Below, piece after piece: positions 27,905 to 36,200 of a DNA stretch of 41,641 nucleotides. Within the stretch, counting starts at the first letter, position 1, and the number at the start of each line of letters is the position of its first letter. The translations under genes and the position numbers were made by a program. The notes under the pieces are model-generated. The model did no database searches and was not told where the DNA came from. It was given only the letters and a program-made list of their open reading frames with translations. Where the stretch lies: positions 1 to 41,641 of the forward strand of contig JAQGHM010000124.1 in assembly GCA_028291615.1 (NCBI GenBank), read 5' to 3'. The DNA is from Phycisphaerales bacterium (lineage in GTDB: Bacteria; Planctomycetota; Phycisphaerae; Tepidisphaerales; Tepidisphaeraceae).

Positions 27905-29863
27905 GTGAAGTCGCTTTTCATCGCACTCATCCTTTCTCTGGCTCCCCTCGCCCGCGCGCAGGAGGCGATCAAACCGATCCCGCCAATCGGCAAGGAATTG
28001 CCGGCCGTCGACAAGGCCGAGCTTGAAGGCGCCATCGCTCACCTGGACAAAGAGATCCGCATGCTCCGGCTTACGCTTGAGAGCAAGCCCGCGCTCCTCG
28101 CCCTTCTTCCGGACATCCAGATCTACCACAATGCCCTGCGCTACCCGCTCATCTACCACGAGCCGATCGACATGAAGTCCGCCCGTGCCGCGCTCGCTGA
28201 AGCCGACGACCGGCTTGCCCAGCTCCATGTCGGGCAGGTTAAATGGGTGAACATAAGTGGCCCGCGCGGTTACGTGTCGCGCATCGACAAATCCGTTCAG
28301 CCGTACGTGCTGACGATTCCGCCTACGTACAACCCTGATGACAAGGCCACCAGGCACCGCTTTGACTTCTGGTGCCATGGCCGCGGTGAGGATTTGATGG
28401 AATTGAAGTTCATCCGCGGCAAGGGGGAGTCGGCCCCGGATCACTTTGTTGTCAACCTCTACGGGCGCTATTGCTGCGCCAATAAGTTTGCTGGGGAGAT
28501 CGATCTGCTGGAAGCGCTGGAAGACGTGAAGAAACGTTATCCCGTGGATGAGAACCGTTTGGTCGATATCGGCTTCTCCATGGGCGGGGCGGCTGCGTGG
28601 CAGTTCGCTGTCCACTACACGGATTTATTCGCGGCTGCCAGCCCGGGCGCGGGCTTTAGCGAGGCGCGCGAATTCCTTCATATCAAACCCGAAGAAGTGG
28701 AAGCGATGAAGCCTTGGCAGAAATCGCTTTGGCACTTGTATGACTGCACCGACTCCGCCGCCAACATTGCCATGCTCCCGACTGTTGCCTACGCCGGCGA
28801 GATCGACGGTCAAAAGCAGGCGAGCGACATGATGGAAAAGGCGATGGCCGCCGAGGGACTCAAGATGGAGCGGCTGATTGGTCCAAAGACCGGGCATAAG
28901 TATGAGCCTGAGACTCGTAAGCAGCTTGACAAGCGTCTCGCCGAGATCTGCGCCATCGGTCGCAACCCCACGCCCGACCACATCCGCTTCACCACTTGGA
29001 CGCTCCGCTACAACCGCATGTTCTGGGTCGAGCTGACCGGACTCGAAAAACACTGGGAACGCGCTCGCGTGGATGCGCTGCTCACCAGCCCCGATGCGAT
29101 CGAGGTGAAGACCGCGAACGTCTCGTCCCTGATCCTGGACGTCCCCGCCACCGCGGGAAAATTCGCACCGGACAGCAAGGTCACCATCACAATCGATGGG
29201 CGGAAGCTGGAAGCCACTTCGAACAAAGAGAGGGGCCTGCACGTGTTCGCGCAGAAGACCAGCGCTGGTTGGTCGATTCCAGTCGATCCGCTGATGCCCC
29301 TGCATAAGAGGCATGGCCTCCAAGGCCCCATCGACGACGCCTTTATGGACGCATTCCTCATCGTCAAACCCACTGGCAAACCCGAGAACGACAAGACCGC
29401 CGTCTGGGCCGCCAGCGAATGCGACCACGCCATCGCCCACTGGCAAAAACAATTTCGCGGCGAAGCCCAGGTCGAGTTCGACACCGCCGTCACCGATGCC
29501 GAGATCCGTGACAACAACCTGATCTTCTTCGGCGACCCCACCATCAACAAAACCCTCGCCAAAATCGCCGACAAACTTCCCATCCAATGGAAGGACGGCA
29601 AGCTGATCGTCGGCGACAAATCCTTCGACGCCGCCCATCACATGCCCGCCCTGATCTTCCCCAATCCCCTCAACCCCCAGCGTTATGTCGTCCTCAACAG
29701 TGGCTTCACCTTCCGCGACTTCGACTACCTTAATAACGCGAGGCAAACGCCCAAGCTGCCTGACTACGCGATCATCGACGTTGATACGCCGGTCACCCCC
29801 AAAGCCCCGGGCAACATCGTCGAGGCGGGATTTTTCGACGAACAGTGGCAACTGCGAAAGTAG
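27905..29863 (+). CDS. secreted alpha/beta hydrolase (prolyl-oligopeptidase-like)
   Basis: A 652-residue exported protein. It starts at GTG 27905 with AGGAGG (27892-27897) at good spacing and has a signal peptide (LFIALILSLAPLARA). The region of about residues 130-350 is an alpha/beta hydrolase: FDFWCHGRGEDLMELKF, then the nucleophile elbow G-F-S225-M-G-G, and a likely catalytic histidine in GPKTGHKYEP. The C-terminal part has beta-rich sequence (KVTITIDGRKLEATSNKER) and repeats the idea of an accessory domain. It could be an esterase or peptidase; the substrate is unknown. It leads an operon-like run with the PSCyt1/PSD1 and DUF1501 genes. Confidence 0.82.
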   Translation: MKSLFIALILSLAPLARAQEAIKPIPPIGKELPAVDKAELEGAIAHLDKEIRMLRLTLESKPALLALLPDIQIYHNALRYPLIYHEPIDMKSARAALAEADDRLAQLHVGQVKWVNISGPRGYVSRIDKSVQPYVLTIPPTYNPDDKATRHRFDFWCHGRGEDLMELKFIRGKGESAPDHFVVNLYGRYCCANKFAGEIDLLEALEDVKKRYPVDENRLVDIGFSMGGAAAWQFAVHYTDLFAAASPGAGFSEAREFLHIKPEEVEAMKPWQKSLWHLYDCTDSAANIAMLPTVAYAGEIDGQKQASDMMEKAMAAEGLKMERLIGPKTGHKYEPETRKQLDKRLAEICAIGRNPTPDHIRFTTWTLRYNRMFWVELTGLEKHWERARVDALLTSPDAIEVKTANVSSLILDVPATAGKFAPDSKVTITIDGRKLEATSNKERGLHVFAQKTSAGWSIPVDPLMPLHKRHGLQGPIDDAFMDAFLIVKPTGKPENDKTAVWAASECDHAIAHWQKQFRGEAQVEFDTAVTDAEIRDNNLIFFGDPTINKTLAKIADKLPIQWKDGKLIVGDKSFDAAHHMPALIFPNPLNPQRYVVLNSGFTFRDFDYLNNARQTPKLPDYAIIDVDTPVTPKAPGNIVEAGFFDEQWQLRK

Positions 29864-29893
29864 CTATCGGTAACTTAAGATGCAGTTCAACCC

Positions 29894-32713
29894 ATGCGGC
29901 AAATCGCCATTTCAATTCTCCTGCTGACGGTGCTTATCACTTCCACCGCACGCGCCGATGAGCAGACCGATTTCTTCGAATCCCACATCCGGCCCCTCCT
30001 CGCCGACCACTGCTACAAATGTCATGGCCCTGAGAAAACCAAAGGGGAGCTCCGCCTCGACACCCGCGCCGGCCTGCTAAAAGGCGGCAAGACCGGCCCC
30101 GCCATCCTTCCCGGCAAGCCTGACAAAAGTCTCCTTATCGAGGCTGTCCGGTATAAGAATGCCGATCTCCAGATGCCGCCGAAGGAGCAACTGACAGAGT
30201 CGCAGGTCGCCGACCTTGTCACGTGGATCAAAGCGGGTGCGCCTGATCCCCGCACCGATTCCTCGCTTGCTGCCGTTGATGAGATCGCCGCCGCGCGTAA
30301 GCGTTGGCCGTTCACGCCCGTCACCGCGCCCGCGCCGCCCGAGTGCAAAAACAAATCCTGGCCCGTTGGCGCGATCGATCAATTCATCCTCGCCAAGCTT
30401 GAAGAAAAGTCTCTCGCGCCCAGCGCGGCCGCCGACAAGCGCACGCTGATTCGTCGCGCCACCTATGACCTTACCGGCCTGCCTCCCACCATCGCTGACG
30501 TCGAAGGGTTTCTCACCGATGCCTCCCCCACCGCCTACGCCAAGGTTATCGACCGTCTCCTCGCCTCCCCCGCATATGGCCAGCGCTACGCCCGCTATTG
30601 GCTTGACCTCGTTCGCTACACCGACTCGTTCGACGCCCGAGGCACAGGCGGCCCGATGGACTGCGCCGAAGCCTGGCGCTATCGCGACTACGTCGTCAAC
30701 GCGTTCAACCAAGACCTTCCGTACGATCAATTCGTAAGACAACAAATCGCCGGCGACCTCCTCCCCAGCTCAGGACTCAGCACTCAGCACTCAGGACTGA
30801 TCGCTACCGCGGTCTACGCCATCGGCAACTGGGGCGGCGGTGACGCTGACAAGGAAAAGCTCCTCACCGACATCGTCGACGACCAGATCGATCTCACCGG
30901 CCGTGCGTTCCTGGGCCTTACCCTGGCCTGCGCGCGCTGCCACGATCACAAAGTTGATCCGATCCCTACCACCGACTACTACGGCCTCGCCGGCATCTTC
31001 TTCTCAAGCCACATCCTTCCCGACGTCGGGCCGAAGACCAACGGGCCCAACATGCTCAAGATTCCACTCGCGTCCCCCGAAGAACTCGCGCGGCGCGATA
31101 AGCTCAAAGCCCAACTCGCCGAGATCGAAAAGGCCCCGCAGCCGACCGAATTCACCCGGCAATCGTTTACCCCGATGCGCGAGCCCGCCCGCGACGTCCA
31201 CAACATCCCGGGCCTCCTTGCCCTTAAGCCTGCCACCAAACAAGACACCCCTTCCGCGACCTTCAACACCACCGGTAAAGCGGTCGCCTTCGTGACCATC
31301 AAGATGCCCCCGCGCAGCGTTGCCGTCCACCCGTCGCCAACCGGTGGCGTTGCTGCGGTCTTTGATGTCGCCGCCGCGACCACCGTCAACCTAACCGCGC
31401 ACCTCGCCGACGCCGACCCCAACTGCGGCGACGGCATCGCCTATCGTCTCATTCATCGTTCGGGCGAGAGTGCGAAGATCCTCGCTGCCGGCGCTATCGA
31501 CAACGGCAAGAAGGCTGACCTTACCGCGGGGCCCATCAATCTCGCTCAAGGCGACCGCATTGAGCTCCTCATCCTCCCCCGCGCCGAATACTCGTGCGAC
31601 ACGACCCTCATCGATCTCAAAATCACCTCTACTGACGCCGCACAACCCGCTCACGATCTCGTCGACGAAACCCTCGCCGATCCCTTCGCCACCAGCACGC
31701 CCTGGCACTTCGATCAGGTCACCGCCGACCCGCGCATCGCCACCCTCCGCGCACAGCTTGCCACTGCGCTCCCTGCCACCCACGGCCTCCAGGAAGGGGG
31801 CGTCCCCGGCAGCCCCCAAGCTGGCGTCCACGACGTCAAAGTACACATCCGCGGCCGTTATGATCGCTTGGGCGAACTGGTCCCGCGCCACTTCCCCACG
31901 CTCCTCACGCCGGCCGACAGGCAACCCACCATTACCAAAAGCTCCGGTCGCGTAGAACTCGCCAACTGGGTCGCGAGCCCCGCTAACCCCCTGACCGCTC
32001 GGGTCATGGCGAACCGCCTCTGGCAATGGCACTTCGGCGAAGGGATTGTGCGAACGCCGAACAACTTCGGGAAACTAGGCACGCCGCCAACGCACCCTGA
32101 GCTCCTCGACTACCTGGCAAGCGAATTCATCAAATCCAACTGGTCGATCAAATCCATGCACCGGCGGATCATGCTGAGCCGCACCTACCAGCAATCTTCC
32201 CTCAATCCGCAATCTGCAGATCCCGACAACCTTCTGCTCTGCCGAATGAACCGCCGTCGCCTCGACGCCGAAGCCATTCGCGACACCATGCTCGCCGTTA
32301 CCAACGAACTCGATCCCACTCCCCTTAACGGCCCCGGCTTGAAGGACCTAAACAACCCGCGCCGCACCCTTTACCTGATGACCATCCGGTCCGACCGCAC
32401 CGGTTATCGAATGCTCTTCGATGCCGCCGACCCCACTGCCATCATTGACCGCCGCATCGACTCCACCGTTGCGCCGCAAGCGCTCTTCCTGATGAATCAC
32501 CCGTTCACCACCGCCCGAGCCAAAAAACTAGCAGCCCAATCCGCCACCGCGCCGGATCGCATCACCTGGCTTTATGAAACGCTCTTTTCCAGATCGCCGA
32601 CCGCAGAAGAAAGCCAACTCGGGCAGAACTACGTCACGCAGCGCGCGAATAACGGGTGGGAACAATACTGTCACGCACTGCTCTGCTCCAACGAACTGTT
32701 CTACTTGGATTGA
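29894..32713 (+). CDS. PSCyt1-DUF1549-DUF1553 protein (copy 2, intact)
   Basis: A 939-residue protein with a signal peptide (to about ARA22) and the haem motif C40-Y-K-C-H44 plus MPPKEQLTESQVADLVTWIKAGAPDP, both planctomycete cytochrome domain 1. DUF1549 follows (IDQFILAKLEEKSLAPS, RATYDLTGLPPTIADVEGFL, GQRYARYWLDLVRYTDSF, CARCHDHKVDPIPTTDYYGLAGIF). DUF1553 ends it (GRVELANWVASPANPLTARVMANRLWQWHFGEGIVRTPNNFG, RRLDAEAIRDTMLA, CHALLCSNELFYLD). The role is unknown, probably periplasmic. Unlike copy 1 it has no LamG domain, and it carries an in-frame heptamer tract at 30771-30798. DUF1501 follows after a 26-base-arm inverted repeat. Confidence 0.92.
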   Translation: MRQIAISILLLTVLITSTARADEQTDFFESHIRPLLADHCYKCHGPEKTKGELRLDTRAGLLKGGKTGPAILPGKPDKSLLIEAVRYKNADLQMPPKEQLTESQVADLVTWIKAGAPDPRTDSSLAAVDEIAAARKRWPFTPVTAPAPPECKNKSWPVGAIDQFILAKLEEKSLAPSAAADKRTLIRRATYDLTGLPPTIADVEGFLTDASPTAYAKVIDRLLASPAYGQRYARYWLDLVRYTDSFDARGTGGPMDCAEAWRYRDYVVNAFNQDLPYDQFVRQQIAGDLLPSSGLSTQHSGLIATAVYAIGNWGGGDADKEKLLTDIVDDQIDLTGRAFLGLTLACARCHDHKVDPIPTTDYYGLAGIFFSSHILPDVGPKTNGPNMLKIPLASPEELARRDKLKAQLAEIEKAPQPTEFTRQSFTPMREPARDVHNIPGLLALKPATKQDTPSATFNTTGKAVAFVTIKMPPRSVAVHPSPTGGVAAVFDVAAATTVNLTAHLADADPNCGDGIAYRLIHRSGESAKILAAGAIDNGKKADLTAGPINLAQGDRIELLILPRAEYSCDTTLIDLKITSTDAAQPAHDLVDETLADPFATSTPWHFDQVTADPRIATLRAQLATALPATHGLQEGGVPGSPQAGVHDVKVHIRGRYDRLGELVPRHFPTLLTPADRQPTITKSSGRVELANWVASPANPLTARVMANRLWQWHFGEGIVRTPNNFGKLGTPPTHPELLDYLASEFIKSNWSIKSMHRRIMLSRTYQQSSLNPQSADPDNLLLCRMNRRRLDAEAIRDTMLAVTNELDPTPLNGPGLKDLNNPRRTLYLMTIRSDRTGYRMLFDAADPTAIIDRRIDSTVAPQALFLMNHPFTTARAKKLAAQSATAPDRITWLYETLFSRSPTAEESQLGQNYVTQRANNGWEQYCHALLCSNELFYLD
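30771..30798 (+). repeat. four in-frame CAGSACT heptamers inside the PSD1 gene
   Basis: CAGGACT, CAGCACT, CAGCACT and CAGGACT run back to back at 30771, 30778, 30785 and 30792. They encode SGLSTQHSGL at about residues 293-302, between a DUF1549 segment (QIAGDLL) and ATAVYAIGNWG, a position that probably forms a surface loop. Confidence 0.9.
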
Positions 32714-32728
32714 GCGAAAAATAAATTC

Positions 32729-32826
32729 GCCGCAAAGACGCCAAGAGCGCAAAGGAATTCAAAACGAAGGTACGCTGAACCCCAAACTTCCCCCACTGTT
32801 CTTTGCGCTCTTAGCGTCTTTGCGGC
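32729..32826. repeat. 26-base inverted repeat between PSD1 and DUF1501 genes
   Basis: The arms at 32729-32754 and 32801-32826 are complementary in 25 of 26 positions with a 46-base loop. Each arm contains near-repeats of CGCAAAG (period about 9). The element almost fills the 133-base gap between the two plus-strand genes, so it will fold in the mRNA and could stabilise or attenuate the polycistronic message. The composition resembles the intergenic repeats found elsewhere in this window. Confidence 0.92.
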
Positions 32827-32846
32827 CCATTTGATTCGAGCTTCCC

Positions 32847-34256
32847 ATGCCCCTCACCAGAAGACAAACCCTCAAATCCTTCGCCAGCGGCTTCGGCACC
32901 CTCGCCCTTGCCAACCTCTTCGCCACGGAATCCCGCGCAATTCCAATCGGCAATTCGCAATCCGCAATCGGCAATCCCCTCCCCCATTACGCCCCAAAAG
33001 CCAAACGAGTCATCTTCCTCTTCATGTCCGGCGGCCCGAGTCACGTTGACCTCTTCGATCCCAAACCCCTCCTAACCCGCGATCACGGCAAACCCCTCCC
33101 GTTTGCAATGCCCAAGCTCGTCCGCACCAAAACCGGAAACCTTTTGTCTTCGCCCTGGAAGTTCAAAAAGCATGGCCAATCCGGCACCGACGTCTCCGAG
33201 CTCCTTCCTCACACCGCCTCGGTCATCGACGACCTCTGCGTCATCCGCTCTATGGTCGCTGACAACATCAACCATAACGGCGCATGCCTGCAGATGAACA
33301 CCGGCGAACAAGCCTTTAGCCGCCCTAGCCTGGGTTCATGGCTCCTGTACGGCTTGGGCACTGAGAACCAGAGCCTGCCCGGCTTCGTCGTCATTTCCCC
33401 CGCGCAACCTGCACAAGGTGCCCCGCTCTGGTCCAGCAGCTTTCTTCCCGCCGCTTACCAAGGCACACTCGTCTCAGATCTGAAGAACCCGATCGACAAT
33501 CTGAAGAACTCGACCTTCTCCACGAAAGACCAGCGCGACGAGCTGGACCTCCTGAAATCCCTCAACGAACATCACCGGGAAAAGCGCGCCGAAGATTCCC
33601 GCCTCTCCGCCCGAATCGAATCCTTCGAACTCGCCTTCCGCATGCAAGCCCAAGCCCCCGCCGCCTTCAACATCGAAGACGAATCCGCGGCCACCAAATC
33701 CCTCTACGGCATCGGCGAAGGAATGACCGACATCTTCGGCCGCCAATGCCTGATGGCCGCCCGCCTCGCCGAGCGCGGCGTGCGCATGATCCAGGTCTAC
33801 CACACCACCACCGCCAAACGCTCGAGCTGCCAACTCTGGGACCAACACGGCAGCCTGAGAACCGAACTAACCAACAACTGCGCCACCACCGACAAACCGA
33901 TCGCCGGTCTCTTAAAAGACCTGAAATCCCGCGGCCTCCTCGAAGACACATTAGTAATCTGGGGCGGCGAGTTCGGCCGCACCCCCACCGCCGAAGGCAC
34001 CGACGGCCGCGAGCACCACCCCTTCGGCTTCACCATGTGGCTAGCCGGCGCAGGCATCAAACCCGGCATCGTCCACGGCGCGACGGATGATTACGGCTGG
34101 CACGCCATAAAAGACAAAGTCCACCTCCACGACCTCCACGCCACCATCCTCCACCTCATGGGCCTCGACCACGAAAAACTAACCTACAGATACAGCGGAA
34201 GAGATTACCGCCTGACCGACGTGAGCGGCCGAGTCGTAAAGGAAATCCTCGCGTGA
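32847..34256 (+). CDS. DUF1501 protein, Tat-type (copy 2)
   Basis: A 469-residue protein parallel to copy 1. It starts MPLTRRQTLKSFASGFGTLAL, a Tat-like signal with RR. The conserved blocks are AKRVIFLFMSGGPSHVDLFDPKP, IRSMVADNINHNGACLQMNTGEQ, RPSLGSWLLYGLGTENQ, VIWGGEFGRTPTAEGTDGREHHPFGFTMW and LHDLHATILHLMGLDHEKL. Residues of about 31-45 are encoded by a heptamer tract (AIPIGNSQSAIGNPL), just after the export signal. Function is not established; it is expected to work with the adjacent PSD1 protein. The stop lies 45 bases from a convergent gene. Confidence 0.92.
   Translation: MPLTRRQTLKSFASGFGTLALANLFATESRAIPIGNSQSAIGNPLPHYAPKAKRVIFLFMSGGPSHVDLFDPKPLLTRDHGKPLPFAMPKLVRTKTGNLLSSPWKFKKHGQSGTDVSELLPHTASVIDDLCVIRSMVADNINHNGACLQMNTGEQAFSRPSLGSWLLYGLGTENQSLPGFVVISPAQPAQGAPLWSSSFLPAAYQGTLVSDLKNPIDNLKNSTFSTKDQRDELDLLKSLNEHHREKRAEDSRLSARIESFELAFRMQAQAPAAFNIEDESAATKSLYGIGEGMTDIFGRQCLMAARLAERGVRMIQVYHTTTAKRSSCQLWDQHGSLRTELTNNCATTDKPIAGLLKDLKSRGLLEDTLVIWGGEFGRTPTAEGTDGREHHPFGFTMWLAGAGIKPGIVHGATDDYGWHAIKDKVHLHDLHATILHLMGLDHEKLTYRYSGRDYRLTDVSGRVVKEILA
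32939..32979 (+). repeat. in-frame AATCNGC heptamer tract inside the DUF1501 gene
   Basis: Units AATTCC (6), AATCGGC, AATTCGC, AATCCGC, AATCGGC and AATCCCC follow each other with period 7. They encode about IPIGNSQSAIGNP directly after the Tat signal region. Two further units (AATCCGC, AATCTGC) occur at 32204-32217 inside the upstream PSD1 gene. Confidence 0.85.
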
Positions 34257-34301
34257 ATTCTGGGTCGTCGCATCACGAAATCTCACCGCCGATCAATCCC
34301 C

Positions 34302-35057
34302 TCAAACCCCCAATCCCCGAATCACCCGCCACGCCCGCATCCGCCGCCGCAACTGCCGCAACTGCTTCACCGGCCAAAGCAACCGCCACGTCATCACATA
34401 CGCTCCCTTCAACGTCATACCACACTTGCCCCCGCCGCCCGGAGGGCGGTAGTAACCCGTCCGAATCAACCGCGCGATCTCCTCGCGCCACTCGTCCTGT
34501 TGATATTCAACCGCCTGCTCGGGCGCAGGCAGCATCCGCGGCTCCCCCGCTCGCCCCGACGCCACCAGTCGCGCTCGATGAATCCGATACAACCGTGCCG
34601 GATCTTTGATCCAGTTCGCGTGAATGACATCCGCGGCGGGGTTCGCCGGAAACACCCCCGCCTGCGTCGAGCTCGACGTGATGATCTGCGTCCCATCCGC
34701 AAACCGCGTCCGGATCGTCACCATCCACGCCCGCAGCGCGCCCACCATCGTGGAACTGAAAATCCCATACCCGATATCCCGCGATTCCGGCTGCACCAAT
34801 AGCACTTGCACGCCCAGCACCCCGGGCACCGCATCGGGCACCCGGCAGTTCGACACGACCTCAAATCCCTGGGCCCAAAACGCCTCGAGTAACTGCCGCA
34901 ACGACTCCCGTGCCCCCGCCGGCAAGTCCTCCACCCGTGTAGGCGTCAGCGCAACCTCCGCAGCTAGCGTCTGAGAAGCCAGAATGAGCAGCGGCGCAGC
35001 TCCGTAGAAAAACCCCACCACCCCCGCCGCCGGCAACATCCATTCCGCATGATTCAT
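34302..35057 (-). CDS. unknown protein with N-terminal hydrophobic segment
   Basis: A 251-residue protein that I do not recognise. The N-terminus (about residues 7-33) is hydrophobic and could be a signal anchor or signal peptide, ending near ASQTLAAEV. The middle has alternating strands (GFEVVSNCRVPDAVPGVLGVQVLLVQ, GYGIFSSTMVGALRAWMVTIRTRFADGTQIITSSSTQAGVF), and the C-terminus is strongly basic (LRQLRRRMRAWRVIRGL). It is convergent with DUF1501 and divergent from the next gene. Coding potential is supported by high third-position GC and a coherent frame, not by homology. Confidence 0.65.
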   Translation of the reverse strand: MNHAEWMLPAAGVVGFFYGAAPLLILASQTLAAEVALTPTRVEDLPAGARESLRQLLEAFWAQGFEVVSNCRVPDAVPGVLGVQVLLVQPESRDIGYGIFSSTMVGALRAWMVTIRTRFADGTQIITSSSTQAGVFPANPAADVIHANWIKDPARLYRIHRARLVASGRAGEPRMLPAPEQAVEYQQDEWREEIARLIRTGYYRPPGGGGKCGMTLKGAYVMTWRLLWPVKQLRQLRRRMRAWRVIRGLGV

Positions 35058-35186
35058 TCACCCACCTCCACCGCCTGCATCCTACGTTGCCGCGCCTTGC
35101 CGGTCGAACTCGACGGCAGGACTTCGAGCGTTCATCATGGCATCCGAAGTTGCCCTTGCACGCACCCCGCCCTATCTTCGCTACCG

Positions 35187-35699
35187 ATGCCCCCGCCGCC
35201 ACTCGAATACGCCTCCGCCGCCGTCAAGTCCGTCTCGGACGTCCGCTTCCGACTCGCCGCGACGCTGCTCATCACCGCGGCCCTCCTCGCCGGCGTCGTC
35301 GATGGTTTTCTGGGCCTCCTTTACATCGATCGCCTCGGGCTCGCGGCGGTTTTTCTCATCGCCACCGCCATCCTGGTTGCCATCGCAATCCTCGGTTTTG
35401 TCTCACGTCCCCAGCCCGCCTTCGGGCTTGGCGCCCTCCTCAGTGCGCTCGCCACCGCCGCCGCGTTCATCGCCCATGTCCTGGTCGAGACCGGCTACGA
35501 CGATCAGAAAAACCAGATCCTCCAGAGCGCCCCCGGCCCCATCGTCAGTGTCTCCATCAGTTCCGATCGCGGCGCCCGCCTGGCCACCTGGGAAATCACC
35601 CGTTACATCAGCGCCGCCGCCGCTCTCTGGCTGCTGCTCCTGACGATCTACCTGATCTGGCGCCGCGTGAGAATCGCCCGCGCCGCCCGCTCCGGGTAG
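35187..35699 (+). CDS. unknown four-helix membrane protein
   Basis: A 170-residue protein starting MPPPPLEYAS at ATG 35187; a longer frame to 35049 has an unlikely N-terminus and is rejected. Four hydrophobic segments can be seen: about 22-46 (ATLLITAALLAGVVDGFLGLLYI), 51-71 (GLAAVFLIATAILVAIAILGF), 78-98 (GALLSALATAAAFIAHVL) and 143-160 (AAALWLLLLTIYLIW). A soluble stretch lies between helices 3 and 4, and the end is basic. I do not recognise a family. It is 10 bases from the convergent receiver gene. Confidence 0.65.
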   Translation: MPPPPLEYASAAVKSVSDVRFRLAATLLITAALLAGVVDGFLGLLYIDRLGLAAVFLIATAILVAIAILGFVSRPQPAFGLGALLSALATAAAFIAHVLVETGYDDQKNQILQSAPGPIVSVSISSDRGARLATWEITRYISAAAALWLLLLTIYLIWRRVRIARAARSG

Positions 35700-35709
35700 G
35701 CACCCGCGC

Positions 35710-36108
35710 TCAGCCCGCGATGGTGTCGGTGCCGCCGTCGTTGGGGTGGCAGATGTCCATGACGACTTGTCCGAGCTCGGCGAGTTGGAAGTTGGCCTTG
35801 TGGAAGATGTGCTCGACGCCCATGTCGCGGGCGCGGGTCAGTTCCTCGGGGATGGCGCGGGCGGTGAAGAGGATGACCGGCAGCGTGTTCCAGCGGAGGT
35901 AGGAGCGGAGGATCTCGAGCAGGCCGATGCCGTCCATGTTGGGCATGCGGACGTCGAGGACGACGATGTCGGCGCGCTCGTTGAGGAGCTTGCGAAGGGC
36001 CGTCTGCCCATCAACGGCGGTGGTGACAGTGTGGCCTTCGCGCTTGAGGTACTGAGCGACGAAATCGCGGCTGTCCTTCTCGTCTTCAACGACCAGTACG
36101 TGTGCCAT
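35710..36108 (-). CDS. stand-alone response-regulator receiver domain
   Basis: A 132-residue CheY-like protein with no output domain. The acidic pocket is E8-D9-E10, the phosphorylation site D52 lies in VVLDVRMPNMDG, T82 is in LFTAR, and K104 is in FHKANF. All conserved positions are present, so it should be phosphorylated by a histidine kinase or a small phosphodonor. Single-domain receivers usually pass phosphate or bind a partner. No kinase is in the window, so the partner is encoded elsewhere. The gene is on its own strand pair with a 92-base gap to the upstream gene. Confidence 0.93.
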   Translation of the reverse strand: MAHVLVVEDEKDSRDFVAQYLKREGHTVTTAVDGQTALRKLLNERADIVVLDVRMPNMDGIGLLEILRSYLRWNTLPVILFTARAIPEELTRARDMGVEHIFHKANFQLAELGQVVMDICHPNDGGTDTIAG

Positions 36109-36200
36109 AACGGTGAACCCTACTTTAGGATTTATCGGCTGGCAAGGGAGGGAGGTTATAGAGGGAATACCTTAGGCGCGAAAAGTGAAACATGAAGAAA

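Noticed and set aside
28625..29851. A 408-codon minus-strand frame
   Set aside because: It is antisense to the alpha/beta hydrolase gene, with no ribosome site or recognisable domain; a compositional artefact.
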